From: Apostichopus japonicus
Taxonomy: Eukaryota; Echinodermata; Holothuroidea; Aspidochirotida; Stichopodidae
Length of the DNA stretch: 64,000 bases
Reading direction: 5' to 3'
NCBI RefSeq assembly: GCF_037975245.1
Contig: NC_092563.1
Location: 12,882,001-12,946,000 of the forward strand
The position numbers and the translations under genes were made by a program. Below, piece by piece: positions 12,389 to 25,100 of this stretch (positions are counted from its first letter, which is position 1; each line of letters begins with the position of its first letter). The notes under the pieces were generated by a model. The model searched no databases, had not been told where the DNA came from, and saw only the letters and a list, made by a program, of their open reading frames with translations.

Positions 12389-14202
12389 TAGTGTTGCGCC
12401 GATAATCGTTTTCAATATCGGTATCGGCCGATATTTGCAATATCGGCAGCATATCGGTATCGGTAAAATTTTGCCTAATTGCCGATAACAGCAAGCCGAT
12501 ATTGAACTTTTTTTTTCACAGCAGAGCTACTTATTTATACTTGCAATGATTTGTTAATCTGCCCAAGACGATCCATTTCTTTAGCGTCAGTTAAACTCTT
12601 ATTCATTTTCGATTAATATCCATGGAAACCTGACCCTCCGTAACCTCTAAAACACGTCTACGGCGCGCGAATATAACCAATGACCTTCGTGAACCTTGGC
12701 CTACACATAGCATTAGTGCAGCATGTATACACTGTACTGTACTAACCATTCATTTTCTCAAAGGCCTCCGTGAAAACCTTGAACATGATGCATAACTGCA
12801 CTTTTAATTTTCCGCGAACACACTGCCGATTTCCCGCCGGTGTTCGCCCAGCGAACACGCCGAGCACGCGAGCATAAAGGCGTAGTGTCCAGGGGCCCGC
12901 CTTAGGGCCTTGGTGGGGTCATGGGGTAGAACCCCTTGTGGGGATCCTGGGGGATAAAGCCCCGAAAAATTGGCTTTTTTTTGCGTGTCTGGCGATAAAA
13001 AAAAAAATCGCAGTTGAGTATGCAAAATAATTTTCTTATTTAAATTGTCACGAAACAGATGAAAATTTTAAAATGACAAGTTAGAGTAGCTATATTATGT
13101 TATAAAATGAAAAGAGATTTAATCTGTCTTTCAATCTTTAAAAAGTGCAACTTACAAAACTTCCGATATTATGAAACAAACAACGTTCAGCAAAGCCCTG
13201 TCTCTAGACTGCCTAACAATGAATAGCGTGCACAATGCGTACATTTTTACAACTGCGGTGTTTAACCCTATACCCAACTACCGCCGTACATGTGCTGCGA
13301 ATTTTCCCAGGTACCTTCCCAAACACACTGTAAGCTCATCCCCTGTGTAACACCTGTTTGTTAACATTTTTTGGCAAGTTGCCAGGGAACTTTTCAGTTA
13401 CGTGAGATCCGTAACCGCCGAGGTGGTTAGGCTATTTGCTATACAATTAACTATGGTAGGATATTATTTTTTCCGTATTTTTGGAAATTCTAGAAAATAC
13501 TTTCTTTTTTCCCCGGCTTAAAAACAGATGTGGTCTTACGGTATATTCATAAATGGATGCACTAGAGCCTTGTTTACATGACATTAGTTGCATTTAGTAC
13601 GATATGCCAGTTTTGCGTGAATTTTTCGAAAGTGTTTTGTTCGATCTTTCGTAATATTTGAAAGGTGTACCACCTTACTTTCCGTACACAATTGGTCATT
13701 TCTCTACTGATTTTCAGTTTTTTTCTTCTCTATACGGTCAAGTGAATAAGTTGTACATTGAGTATAAACTCAATAAATTATCATTTTTACATTGTGATCG
13801 ACAGTTCGTAACCTAATTAAGATGCAATTTTGCAAGCATACGTTAACACTATAGCTACTTGTAAGTCTTTACGATGTTAAGGCACACATTTACTGCGTCC
13901 ATTTTATTATCGCGTGCAGCGCTGCAGTGAAAAAGATTCTGGTTGGATTTCAATTATAATTCTCTTTTTCAAAATCAGGAAAAAAGTCATTCTTTTCAAC
14001 TTAGGACAAAAGGAAAACAAAACACCATATTTTGTTGTTTACTTGAAGATTTATTTGTGAATGTATGCATGACTAAAGTACGATTTTGCCTTTATTTTGT
14101 CTGTTAAAAAATATCGGTATCGGTATCGGTATCGGACCGATATTGGGATGATAATATCGGATATCGGCCAAAACCGATATTGGTAATATCGGCGCAACAC
14201 TA
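12389..14202. mobile_element. Non-autonomous hAT-type DNA transposon, 1814 bp
   Basis: The terminal inverted repeats start TAGTGTTGCGCCGATA on both sides. They are flanked by a perfect 8-bp target duplication GTTTATAC (12381-12388 and 14203-14210). An 8-bp duplication with TAG...CTA ends is the hAT signature. Subterminal regions are packed with ATCGGTATCGG and its complement. No transposase frame is present, so the element would depend on proteins made elsewhere. Its CpG content is higher than that of the surrounding intron, and the duplication is intact, suggesting a relatively young insertion. Confidence 0.85.
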
Positions 14203-14916
14203 GTTTATACAGAACTGGTAAATAGTATGTAATTGGGGAAGCGTATCAATAAACTATTTCACACTTTGGCAGTTCTTTGGCTACAGCCATTGAATAGTGG
14301 ACTGGTCTGCTACTGTCCATGTAGATATAAGACACTGGTCAATTAAGAGTCACTACAGGTAAATTTATACAAATGGGAAATTTCATAACCCAGCATGACA
14401 TTGTAGTAACCATCCATGTTGTGTAGCTATTGACTAATTATCTAAAACAAAGGCTGGTTGATCAGTTACTCATTTGTATTATTGTGAAATACATATTGAT
14501 CCTTCTCAGCAGACAATTGACTATTTTATAGGGGGTTTTAACATATTTTAACATTTCAAGACATGTTACTGTGCATAATATTATCAACATTAACTAATTT
14601 AATAGTACCAAGGACAATTTAAATGTTCCTTACATAAATTTATTCTACCTGTTCAATGTTTTTTTTTTCTAACATTGACAGACAGTACAGACCCTACGAT
14701 TTTAGTAATAGCAACCATTCTGAGAAATGACTGTCTGCCATGGCTGGCCAAACAATGAAGCCTTTGGGCTTTGAGTACAGTGTTTCTGTATGTTGCCATG
14801 TTGGACGAATCTAGCGGTAATAGTAATTACAGACTTTTCGATCTGTGTGATAGTCATTGCTGACTTTGCAATCAGCACTGTCAGTAAGAATTAACTTCAT
14901 TAGCTTTCCCTTTCAG

Positions 14917-14976
14917 GAAACCAACCAGAAAACAAAACGTTTAGTGGTTCCTATGCCCAAACATATTTACAGTATG
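14917..14976 (+). other. Candidate 60-base internal exon inside RBIS intron 2, opposite strand
   Basis: A good acceptor (tagctttccctttcag) and a good donor (ATG|GTAAGC) bound exactly 20 codons, open in phase 0 (ETNQKTKRLVVPMPKHIYSM) and also open in one other frame. No partner exon was found. It may be a cryptic site pair. Confidence 0.2.
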
Positions 14977-15524
14977 GTAAGCCATTCATGTTAATATTAA
15001 TGAACTTGTGCACACCAAAATGAAGACGGACTATGTATTGACTAATACTGCAACATTTATGGTATCAGGAATCAGTTATCATGTTGACAAAGTCTATTTA
15101 GTGGCGTAGTATAAAATAGGATGCATGATATTAATCAGGTCAAATTTGATGTACTGTATCTCTATACTGTACTTACATTGTATTATCCATATTATTAGAG
15201 ATACTGTTTCAGAGACATCTGATTACAAAGTTTATGTTCACCGAATAATATTGATGATATGCACACAAAAAGCAACACGGTTGATTGTATGCATGTGGTG
15301 TAACAAACCTAGTATGTCAAGGATAGAAATCATGGAATCATTTGGTTCTTGTCTTGTGTTTAAAAGCGATTTCGTGCAATTTGATGAATATTGATAACAT
15401 AAAGATGGAAATGTCATGAAAATGTGCTTATTTTGTACCAACATCACGATACCAGCACGAACCAAATTTTACGTTAAACTCTGCCCATTCATTAATAAAT
15501 TATTCATTGCATGGGCACCAAAAA

Positions 15525-15920
15525 CAATCTACTCATCACAGGCCATCTACCTACTAAGTATGACATTGATTCAACTTGCGGTTGTTGAGATATCATTTTT
15601 ACAAGCTGTTTTTGAAGATTTGCCATTAAGCCCCAACTACTCATGAATAATAATCAGGTAAAGTTGTTGCTGCAAACAACATGTAGAACTACACTATGTA
15701 GTTACATCAACATACCCAGAATGAACTAGTACATCCGACCTGGTTGAAGTGATATTGACATTTTTAGAATTTACTTTCAGCCGCCCCCCCCACCCATTAA
15801 TATGCAAGATAGCCCTACCACAAACAATAGGGTTCATCTACTGACCATGACCAACATACAGACCAAGTATGACATCAATTTCCTTCTTGAGATACCATGT
15901 TCACAAGCTATGGCATCACA
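15525..15920 (+). repeat. Two diverged copies of a dispersed repeat motif
   Basis: Near 15530-15610 and 15836-15915, similar strings run ctac(t)...accaagtatgacat(t/c)a...ttgagata(t)cat(g)tt(t/c)acaagct. This motif style is common in dispersed, non-coding repeats of marine invertebrates. Confidence 0.45.
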
Positions 15921-17252
15921 CAAATACATATGTCAAACTGACGGCATAGGTTTTGATGGATACCAACGCATCGGAACCAAAACGCAATAACCTTGGCATT
16001 CTAACTGTAATTGTAACATCATTGTACCAGTCCAAAAAGCTCAAAACATGTACCGAACTGTTGAGATCTGTGTGTGCCTCCTTGGGTTTTGTAAAGTTGG
16101 GCAATTCTCATGAGTTATAAATCAAGACTTTTCTTGCAGTGAAATCAAAATGATTGACCTTGTTATTTCACACTTGATACTCTTTGATGACCTAATTATG
16201 GCAACCCACCGAAATTGACTTGAAACCACAAAGGAGAATAGGAGAGGTTCTTGGTAGGATACACCCTGGATCTCTCCATGAAATCAATGAGAGCTGAATT
16301 GATTTAAGTTGCTTCGTTATAGAACTTACAGGGGGGTTCTGGAAGTCTCATATGGTGCTTGGCATTCGACTAGAAGTATATTCACACCAAATTAAAGCAA
16401 TAGTCTTGTGGGAGACAAAGAGAAGGGAAAAAAATCATAGTGCTAGATAACCACCACTATCCCCCACTCCCCTCTCAAATTTTTATCTCTAAACTTTTGA
16501 TGTGCCTATTTTCAAAGCAATCTATATAAACTAGTTAACAGTACAGATCACGAAACAACAGTAGGCACCATGGACCAAACCTATTGTAGCAAAACTGACT
16601 AAAACATTCTTGTAGGATTTGACACCAAATGAAGGTAACAGTGATTCAGTTCAAATCTCATATTTTGTTGATCCATAACTTTTTTCAAATTTTTACCAGT
16701 CATATGTTAAAATCTTAATTGAAAAGTTCAAATTTGCCACATTTCGAGAGATTCTACTTTTTCTTCAAAAATAAAAACAGAGGTATTATTCAAATGTGAA
16801 ATTGATCAACATCCACTCCAAAAGCCTCTTTAAAACTTGTATGGCATTGTTGATTAGTAGTTTGGGAAGGACAAGGAAGCCTGTGGAAGGAGATGAAATA
16901 TAAAATAGGTCTTATTCTGAGGTGATTTGCTAGGATATAACAATTTATTGAACTATAGGTAGACCGGTGGAAAGTGACCTTGTAAAGAGGAGACAGGTTG
17001 ATCGGTCCTACTATACAGAATATTGATCAAAGTGGCTGCAGGTAACGAAGAATGTCTCCTGAACGACAGTTTTACTCATCTTTGGTAATCCTGTTTGTCT
17101 CCACAGTTTTACTTATCTTTAGAAATCCTGTTTGTCCCCACGACAACGATGCACTTTCAGGATGGTGTCACTCACTCTGTTACTGCCAGATACATACAGG
17201 GAAATAAAAAAATTCAGGCAAGAAAAAATTGTTATCTTGGACTTAGCCTCAC

Positions 17253-17360
17253 CTTTCTACCTTGATCTGTGACCTTTGACCCATGCAGGGTATCCTGGAT
17301 ATTTGAATACACTTTGTTACTTTCAGAGGCGGACGGCTGTGTTTTCCTTTGGTTGATCAT
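17253..17360 (-). CDS. RBIS: RBIS, coding exon 2
   Basis: This 108-base exon is flanked on the minus strand by TTCCCTTGCAG and AAAG|GTGAGG, with phase 0 on both sides. It encodes 36 residues including SNKVYSNIQDTL, which aligns with the vertebrate RBIS segment VNKAFVNVQKEL (N-K-x-aromatic-x-N-V/I-Q). It was found by extending from exon 1 and is too short to appear as a long ORF. Its introns are 4607 bases (to exon 1) and 5816 bases (to exon 3). Confidence 0.85.
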
Positions 17361-20300
17361 CTGCAAGGGAAGATGAAAAGAAATTAATTTGAATCGACAC
17401 AATGGAAAGAGAGATATATATCAATTTCATATAATTTTATTCAAACCTGCATACAGAAAGTGAAACTACCCAATGCATGTCCTTGGAGTCTATTTTGAAA
17501 TATGGAATGAACTTTTTAATTTAAGTTTGTCAAACACGAGTGCACTTTTCTGTTGAACTTCCCACATTTCTGATGGCACCGTACTCCAGTGTATCAACTA
17601 ACTCCACCAATATCATCCTGGGGACGATGAAATTGGGCGTAAATTCTAAAAGCCTTGTGAAGGTGCTCAAATAAGACATTTGATTAAGTTTGTGGGACAA
17701 ACAAACAGTTGCATTAACTGTTAACAATCTAAGCCCGATTGTAACCTCACAGTTGAATCGGTCATCGATGTTCAATCCCTCCCTGCCCTGGCCAACATCC
17801 CAGGGATGAGAATATTCAATGGAACATCTGATTAGAAACCTCTTCAAAGTATCCTCAAATCAAGTCATAATCCATCCAACCAAAATTTCAAAATCCTCTC
17901 TGCATTTATTCATTCCATTGAGCTGATTTTATAAATCTTCCCCTAAGTATAGAATCTTGAACCAATGGTCAGAAGTTTCAGAACTACTGTATGACTAAGT
18001 AGCATTAGATAACAATAGACTATTTTCCTCTTTATACATCCAAATTTTGACAGACTTTTTTTAAGTTTTTGAAGTCCACCTCCTTTGTAGAAGATGATAA
18101 AGAACCTTTTGGGTGGTAGAGGATAAGATTCTGTAGTAGTGCAATCACAGACTTACCTAAACAAGAGGGTTTTGTAAGAAGATAAGGGATTTAGTGGGGT
18201 GGTATAATTCAAGCAAGTACACCAAATGTAGCCAACAATCCAGTAATAGAAACAAGATTTTTAGCTTACTCACTTGCTTACTTGCTCTTTTTTCTGTTTC
18301 TTTTCTTTATTTTCTTGTTCATTTCCATTTTCTGCCTGAGCCTTTTCCCTTTCCCCCTCCCACCCGATTCCTGTCCCCCCCCCCCCATGGCCACTTTATT
18401 TCTTTCCCTTTTTGTAAGTTATTTCTGTCTGTACAAATTGTTTTCAAGCTATAACAATATACTGAAATGCTTTTAAATACTGGTGGTTTTGAAAGAGCAA
18501 CTGATCTAAGTAGATAACCAGAACTAAAAATTAGTATTTATGGTGCAACAGGAAGATGGAGAAGGGAAGGGAAGGGGGGGGGGATATTGCTTTACTGATG
18601 GGCATCTTTATTTTACAAGTCTTGAAGGAGGATCTACTATTACAAATCAGAAAATCTCACCGATGCATCCCAGCCTCCCAAACACCACACCACCCCCCCC
18701 CACCCCCTTCCCCTTTGAAGGCTGGTTATTCCTTTCTGAATTGCACAAACAAGAAAATCAAGCAGCAAAATGCTAAACAGAAGTCAGCAGCCATCTTGGG
18801 AAATATTGAATAAATAAAAGAAATGTATGTCTTACAAGATAAGTCCGGTAAAGAAAGGGGCGTAACTTTTTTTCCACTCTGACCAAGCAATGTTTAATAT
18901 ATAACCAAACACCAGGGAATAATTGATTTGGTAATGCATAGCAAGATGCTATACATACAAAATGGTCAGGTTGGTATGTTATGTTATGTTATCTATATAG
19001 CAAAACTTATTACACAGGAACTATAGTACTTTATAACTTAAGGCAAAGCTCAGATCACACAACCTATTTCTGTTTCATGTGATTACACTGTTGCCAGCTA
19101 TAAATTCTTTCACACTCACTTTAATACAACGATGAAGATATGTCTATGTACAGATTAGAGAAATCAAAATCAGCCTTAATAGGAATATCATCCCAAACTG
19201 GAAATAATCATTTTGATAGCCCTATTATGCACCATTGTGCAGCCTTGTAAAGAGATAATGAAGAATACAGACAATTTCCACAACTTGGGGCATCATTTCT
19301 GTAACAGAACAAACAATTAAAGAAAACAAGAGGTCCCAGTGGGAACATTTTGACCTGATTTCAGGTCAAAGATATATAATGAATGGTCAAGATATGACCC
19401 ACCTGACTCCCATGTGTCCTGATACTTCAAGAATCACACCCTGGAAGATCACAGCATCTCCTGTGATTTATGGCAGGATGCAGAGGTGGTGACAAGCAAT
19501 GGACCCATGGTGGGGGTAATTGCAATGGTAATGAGCACAATTTATGATCTGTCAATTCATTTCATCAATCAAGGTGGAGGTGTACTTAGGGAATTCCAAC
19601 AGGCAGGACCTGTATCATGGCCAACAATAGTTAGGAACTTAGGACTCCAAACACCAGTGATAATGGTGGGTAGAAACCTCTCTGCTCAAACCAGTGAGTT
19701 GATGACAATCAACAACTTCGGATTTTGCAATGCGAAAAAATCTATTCCATCCACTGGGTCATAAAACACAAAATATCACTTGGTAAAAGTTCAGATTTTA
19801 CAAAGTTTAAGCACAATTGAAAGCACTGTACGAACTTTCTCTGTTTTGTCACGGTAAATATTGGTCTCAATTTTCAAACCTTGATCAGACCACAAACCAA
19901 ACTACAATTGAAATTTACCAGATCTGAAGCAGAGCCCTAAAAAGCATATATCTTGACCAACTTAAACTTGCAAAATTAGTCATCATCACGACACACCATA
20001 GCATCCTATGGTCTTGATCACGTCTAGGAACCACAAGTAAACAGATATTTTCTTTTAAAGCAGTCTGCCAGCAAACACAAACCAGTTTTGCTCCACTTTA
20101 AACTACTGTTTATCATCATTTGTTTTATTACTGATGGATGTATAGACTTCAAGGAATACGGTGTTTAAACACCTGCTCACAGCAGGTTCACAGCCCTTGT
20201 ACACTGTTTGCAGATGTATGGATATATTTATTAAGGCATCTCTTTAACATAATTATTACTAGTTATCATTGTATACTCTAAGAGGAATATATGTGACACT

Positions 20301-21967
20301 ATTAAACAAGAAACTATCCGTGCAGTAGTTTGGTATCTAAGGTTTGGAGTTAACTCAGTTTACTAACTTGTGAAATATCAGAGTTCATCATTCCAGCCAC
20401 TTATATCTTAAAGCAATCACCAAACGCAAGGAAGTTAGGTCGAAGGAATTAAATCACACACATGGGCACTTGGAACCATGGACAGCCCTCCTATAGTACA
20501 ACTTAGATTATGGACATAAAATAAAACCTGGATTATTATTAACCAAAATATAATATGAGTAGAGAAATGCTGTTCATGTTGTATTTGCTTGTGTTTGAGT
20601 ATCAAAGCTTAAACAGCTATGTAGGAGTAAATGCATGAACCACTAGAGAGGTTTAGGTGGTAGCAGAGGATTGTGGGAAGGTGTCTGGCAACTCTTTACA
20701 AGTGTTTCTTCCTGTAAATTGTCAAAAACAATGATGAAACTAAACCCCAAGTATTATGGGTTAGATAGAGCTTCTCTTCAGCAGTGACATTTCGCCATGA
20801 CGAATGTCTTTGATGGGTGTACTTTATGCAACTAGCACAGCATGTAGCTTTAAGATTAGTCAACATGGCTGTATATATGTTTTAAGTACTGTCAACTTTA
20901 ATGTATTATGACAAAAACATCAAAGCTACATGCTGTGCAATTAAACTATGTTGCCTTTAAATGTCTCCCCACTGACGGAGGTCAAAGTTGAAGCAGGCAT
21001 ATACAGTGTACTGAGACAAGATCCAGCTGTTTTAATCTGTAAACTAAACTGGGCAGAATTATCTTATCTAAGCAGAGTCAGTGATTCCTGGACAGGTGAT
21101 GTTATTATCAGACTTGAAGAAGAAGGACATCAGCCTCTCACCTCCTTAGTTGCTAATATGACAGCTGCTGATGGTTCAAAATAGAATCTAACCCCCAAAA
21201 ATACTAAATCATAACAAAAACCTAAAAACATGGTCACTTACTCCTACTGGACAATATCTGAATTGAAATCAATCAGGAATAGATAATGATATCTATCTGC
21301 ACTTTCCTTACTAGTTCAGAATTCTTAAACTGTTATCTGGTATCACATAATGTATGAATGATGTATTTCCAGGGATGCCAACTTACAAACCAAGGTAAAC
21401 ACAACTTTAACATCCCAAAACTTATTGGTTGAGCATTTACGAGTGATGATACTCACCTGTTTCCTATACATACAGTATGCTCTCCGTCTATCTACCTAGT
21501 TTATTTCAATTGATAACATGTGTGCACCACTCCCCGCCTCCGCCCCCCCCCCCTCCCCCTCCCCTTCACCTATTCAGGTTGTTGCCTTCTTCCTTCTGAA
21601 TCTTCCATTCTGATGCTTCCACAACAGTTCAGAGAGGAAGTGAGGTAAAGTCTTAAAATGTCATAAACGATCAGCGAGGGCTTGACCTCCAAGCTGTCAA
21701 ATACTCCCTTCATTATTCATAACTTTTATCATTTTTCTCACTTCAATTTATATATTTTCTTTCATGAAAAGCCTGGCGCCTTAATGTCATGCATGGTGTG
21801 GACTTCATGTTTCAATTCACCCGAAACGATGTCTGCACAGATACCTCAAGGAGATAGAGGTGTGAAACTGTAAATTCCATTATACTCATCCTTGAACATC
21901 ACATAGAGGGCTGGTCTGAATACAATTATATCAACCTTCAAACCTTTATAAAATAACGTGCACTCAC
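17361..21967 (-). other. RBIS: RBIS intron 1
   Basis: This 4.6-kb intron contains a C-rich and pyrimidine-rich part around 18280-18400 and a decayed dispersed repeat around 19340-19470 (gaggtcccagtgggaac type). It also has a 17-bp-arm inverted repeat (20835-20938) followed by an unexplained 78-codon ORF (20948-21184), and a C/T-rich tract at 21535-21570. Confidence 0.65.
20835..20938. repeat. Inverted repeat, 17-bp perfect arms
   Basis: GCACAGCATGTAGCTTT (20835-20851) and its exact complement (20922-20938) enclose a 70-base loop in RBIS intron 1. Confidence 0.85.
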
Positions 21968-22138
21968 CCTCGACAGTGTGGACGTGATTGCCTTTGTTTT
22001 ATGCTTGCTTTTGTTGGCTTTGCTGCTCTTGACTTTGAACATGTTTTTTGAGCCTTGAAGTTTTCCTTTGTTGTCCTTTCCTCCAGAGCCTTTACTGGGC
22101 TTGGCTGGATGGTTATGCGTTTTCTTAGATTTCCCCAT
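21968..22138 (-). CDS. RBIS: RBIS, coding exon 1: ribosome biogenesis factor (C8orf59 family), N-terminal half
   Basis: The minus strand reads 57 codons from ATG at 22138, starting MGKSKK, to a donor AGG|GTGAGT in phase 0. The peptide is very Lys/Ser-rich. It carries the family core SKNMFKVKSS...KHKTKAITSTLSR, which parallels the vertebrate pattern of K-x-R-N-V-F-x-I followed by KAKNKAKPVTTNLKK. RBIS is a small nucleolar protein needed for assembly of the large ribosomal subunit. This is the first ATG in frame: the upstream open frame has only GTG. An acceptor-like CCCTTCCCACAG lies 58 bases upstream, so a separate non-coding 5' exon is likely. The N-terminus is about 20 residues longer than the human protein, with a Gly/Lys-rich insert. 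Confidence 0.88.
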
Positions 22139-22199
22139 GCTTGTCTCACTCTCGTATAAATATGCAACTCTTGTGAATTTACAAATATGCACAAATCTG

Positions 22200-25100
22200 T
22201 GGGAAGGGAAAAATATTGAATGTCATTCTCAGGCTGTTTAAACACAAGTAAAATGTAAAAGAAAAAAATACAATGAAGTAATGAAGGGCGACAAAGATAC
22301 ATGTATACAACACAAATAACCCTGAGCCTTAACCTTCACACACCTTCTTTTGACAAAAGAAAAAAGACGGAAAAATAATTTGACAGTTTTCAGCACAACA
22401 GCTATTAATCAGTTTTTACCTCCATGTCAGATACATCTCAGCAACACCATTTCACAATTTTTGGCAAAATGAATGCTTTCTAATCCTTTGCCCCTATATT
22501 TCATTACCCCTCTTTTCCAATTCATTTTAATTTTTCCAGAATCCTTAACCTCCTTCTGATTCCTATTCCTTACCAATACTATACCTATCAACCTAATACC
22601 TTACCCCCTCCCCTCTACCATGGTTTCTTTTCCTCTTCAGTGATTATTCTCCTCCCCCTTCCCCTTCATATGTCCTCCTTACCCAATTCCTTCCCCCTTC
22701 TCACAGCCAAGAATTATCACACTCTATGCTCATTCCTTCCCCCTGTCCTTGGTATGTTGGTTCCTTGCCCTCTGTGATCATGGCTCCTTCCCTGTCTCAA
22801 CCCCTCCCCCTCCCTCCTCCACCATTCCTCACCCTCCCTCAAGTCATTGCCCTCTTGACCTGTCACATCCATAACTTCTAATCTCATTATGACCCATTTG
22901 CAGCAACTTTTAAAAGGTTAAAGTATCCAACCAATAAAAACTTAAGAGAACTATGAAAGGGAAAATCTTTCCCTTCACATTTCCACCATCAAGTACTCCT
23001 TTCAAATCAATTTGTCAACTTCTTTTAAATCAATTTGCCACCTTTGCAAGAATTATTTATGGCAAGGATTTGTTTTATACTGGTTCTCTGTAGTTGATAA
23101 CAAGGTGCAAATCCCACAGACCATATACCTTCATTTCCTATAAAGAAACATCTTTAAAGAGAGTAAATGCTCATCATATCAAAATGCCTTTCTGTAAGTG
23201 GATTATTTTATCAAAAGTTGTTCTCTTCAAATCCTATGTAGGACAAATTTGGTCCAGAAAACTACACAACTGTCGCTCACATTACTAGATTATTTTAACG
23301 AAGAAAGAAAACAGCTCAATGAGGAATGAGTAAGGGAAGGAATAACGGAACATGCCATGTTTCAATTTTCTCTTGATCACCAGCCACAGTTATAAAGAGG
23401 GCTTTCCCTTTAAGAGGAACGTGCCTATGACCAAAGCAATTTTCATTAAAAGTTGACTGTTGTGGACACTGTGGTCAATTTCTCACTTTGTACTTAGATA
23501 GTTAAAAACAGAAAAGGAGCTTTTAAAATATATATAAATAAGAAAGAGGATTGCAAATATTGTGAAAACTGTCGAGATTCTTTGACTGAGTTAAGAAATA
23601 GGAGAGGGACGGGCAAGGGGAAAGAATGGTGTGAAATATCACACGAAGAGTGACAGAAGATTTGTAAAAAGCTGTTTGACAATAAGGTGCCCTTGAGTTG
23701 CTGTGCGTCAGGAGGTCAATACAGTGTATATATATAGCATTCAATTAGTAGATTTAACATACAGGCATAATACACTAATCTCAAGTAGTAACAGAACACT
23801 ACATGTATGGTGCATGATTGACATTAGGTTGATGTACGTACTCAACGGTAACAGGTACCCGATGTTGTAGGCACTTATGATTTGGGCCACTAACATTTTT
23901 TCATATAATTTCTTTAATTTTCCACTAAGAGGTCTGGGCAACTTGAACAAGTTTATTAACTGTTTTTCCCACCAAGTTGTTAGTACAGGGACTCAACTCT
24001 ATGACTTGACAAGCGTCGGGAAAAATCTCTGGAAATGAATGGACTCAATATTAAAACTATTGCAACTCTGCCAGTATCTGAGACATGGCTTTAACCAGAA
24101 GAGATAGGTAATCCAATTCATGACTTGGGAGCAAAATCACATCAAAGTGTTTGAAAAGGAATGGGACATTCTACTGCCCCCATCTCACCCCCCTCCCCCA
24201 CCTCACAACATCCCCCTACTCCAGCACCCTTCCCACTTTTCTTTGATTGATAGTGCTTAAATGCAAAATGCTGGTGTGAACAGGAGTTAATTTAGCTTTC
24301 AGAGCAGAGAATTCTACCTCCATTTCTCATCAGCATCTTCTGAAATTTTCTATATCAATTTTGTTTACTTTTTCCAAAAACAAAATTGGCCTTTTGTTGT
24401 ACCTCTGTAAAAATAATAAACATGTTACATTATCTTTGTAAGAGTCAAATTTTTTGTCTAAGCTTAACAGTTTATAACTCACTGAGTTCCAGCAAAATTG
24501 TTGTAAATACACAGATATCCTTTTTAGATACATTTAGATGCCAATGTCCTGTTTGATTGAGATTAACACTTACATTTATTTTAAAATAAAAAAGAAAGCT
24601 GCATCAGATCTCCTACAACCTGCAAACCAAGTTTCTCTTCACCTACTAGGCATGGGGTGGAGAGTTAAAGTGATGTCCCCTGCCAACTCCCCATTCCCGC
24701 TCACTCCTTCCCCCACCCTCCCCCACCCCCCCCCACATACACACCACCCACCCTCCCCACTCCCTCCAATTCCTCCCATTTCCTTTCCACATAATACAAT
24801 AAACATGTATATTTCTTTAACATTACTTTTAGCATACTCCTTATCAACAGGATGCATTTGACAGAAAGCCAATTTACTTTGTAGGATAATCTAAACAGAC
24901 ATGTTTGGCCAATTTTAGAATGTTAGGCACTTCACTTCATTCTCCTGTCTGGTGTGATGAATCAAACAGTGAAAATATTATCTAAAACGAACCAGCAATA
25001 TGAAGAAAACATTAAAATATTTAGTATATATAATGTGTAAACCTGACTGGAAGAACAGGAATAATGTCTGAGCATCAGAGATAACCTTTTGGACTTTGTT

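Larger units (their letters stand above)
11437..17252 (-). other. RBIS: RBIS intron 2
   Basis: This 5.8-kb intron contains a complete hAT-type element (12389-14202) and a possible 60-base plus-strand exon (14917-14976). It also holds two diverged copies of a dispersed repeat motif near 15.53 and 15.84 kb and a C-rich stretch at 12289. No other coding signal is seen. Confidence 0.7.

Noticed and set aside
19486-19764. 92-codon plus-strand ORF
   Set aside because: It lies in a region resembling a dispersed repeat (19340-19470), and the translation shows no domain.
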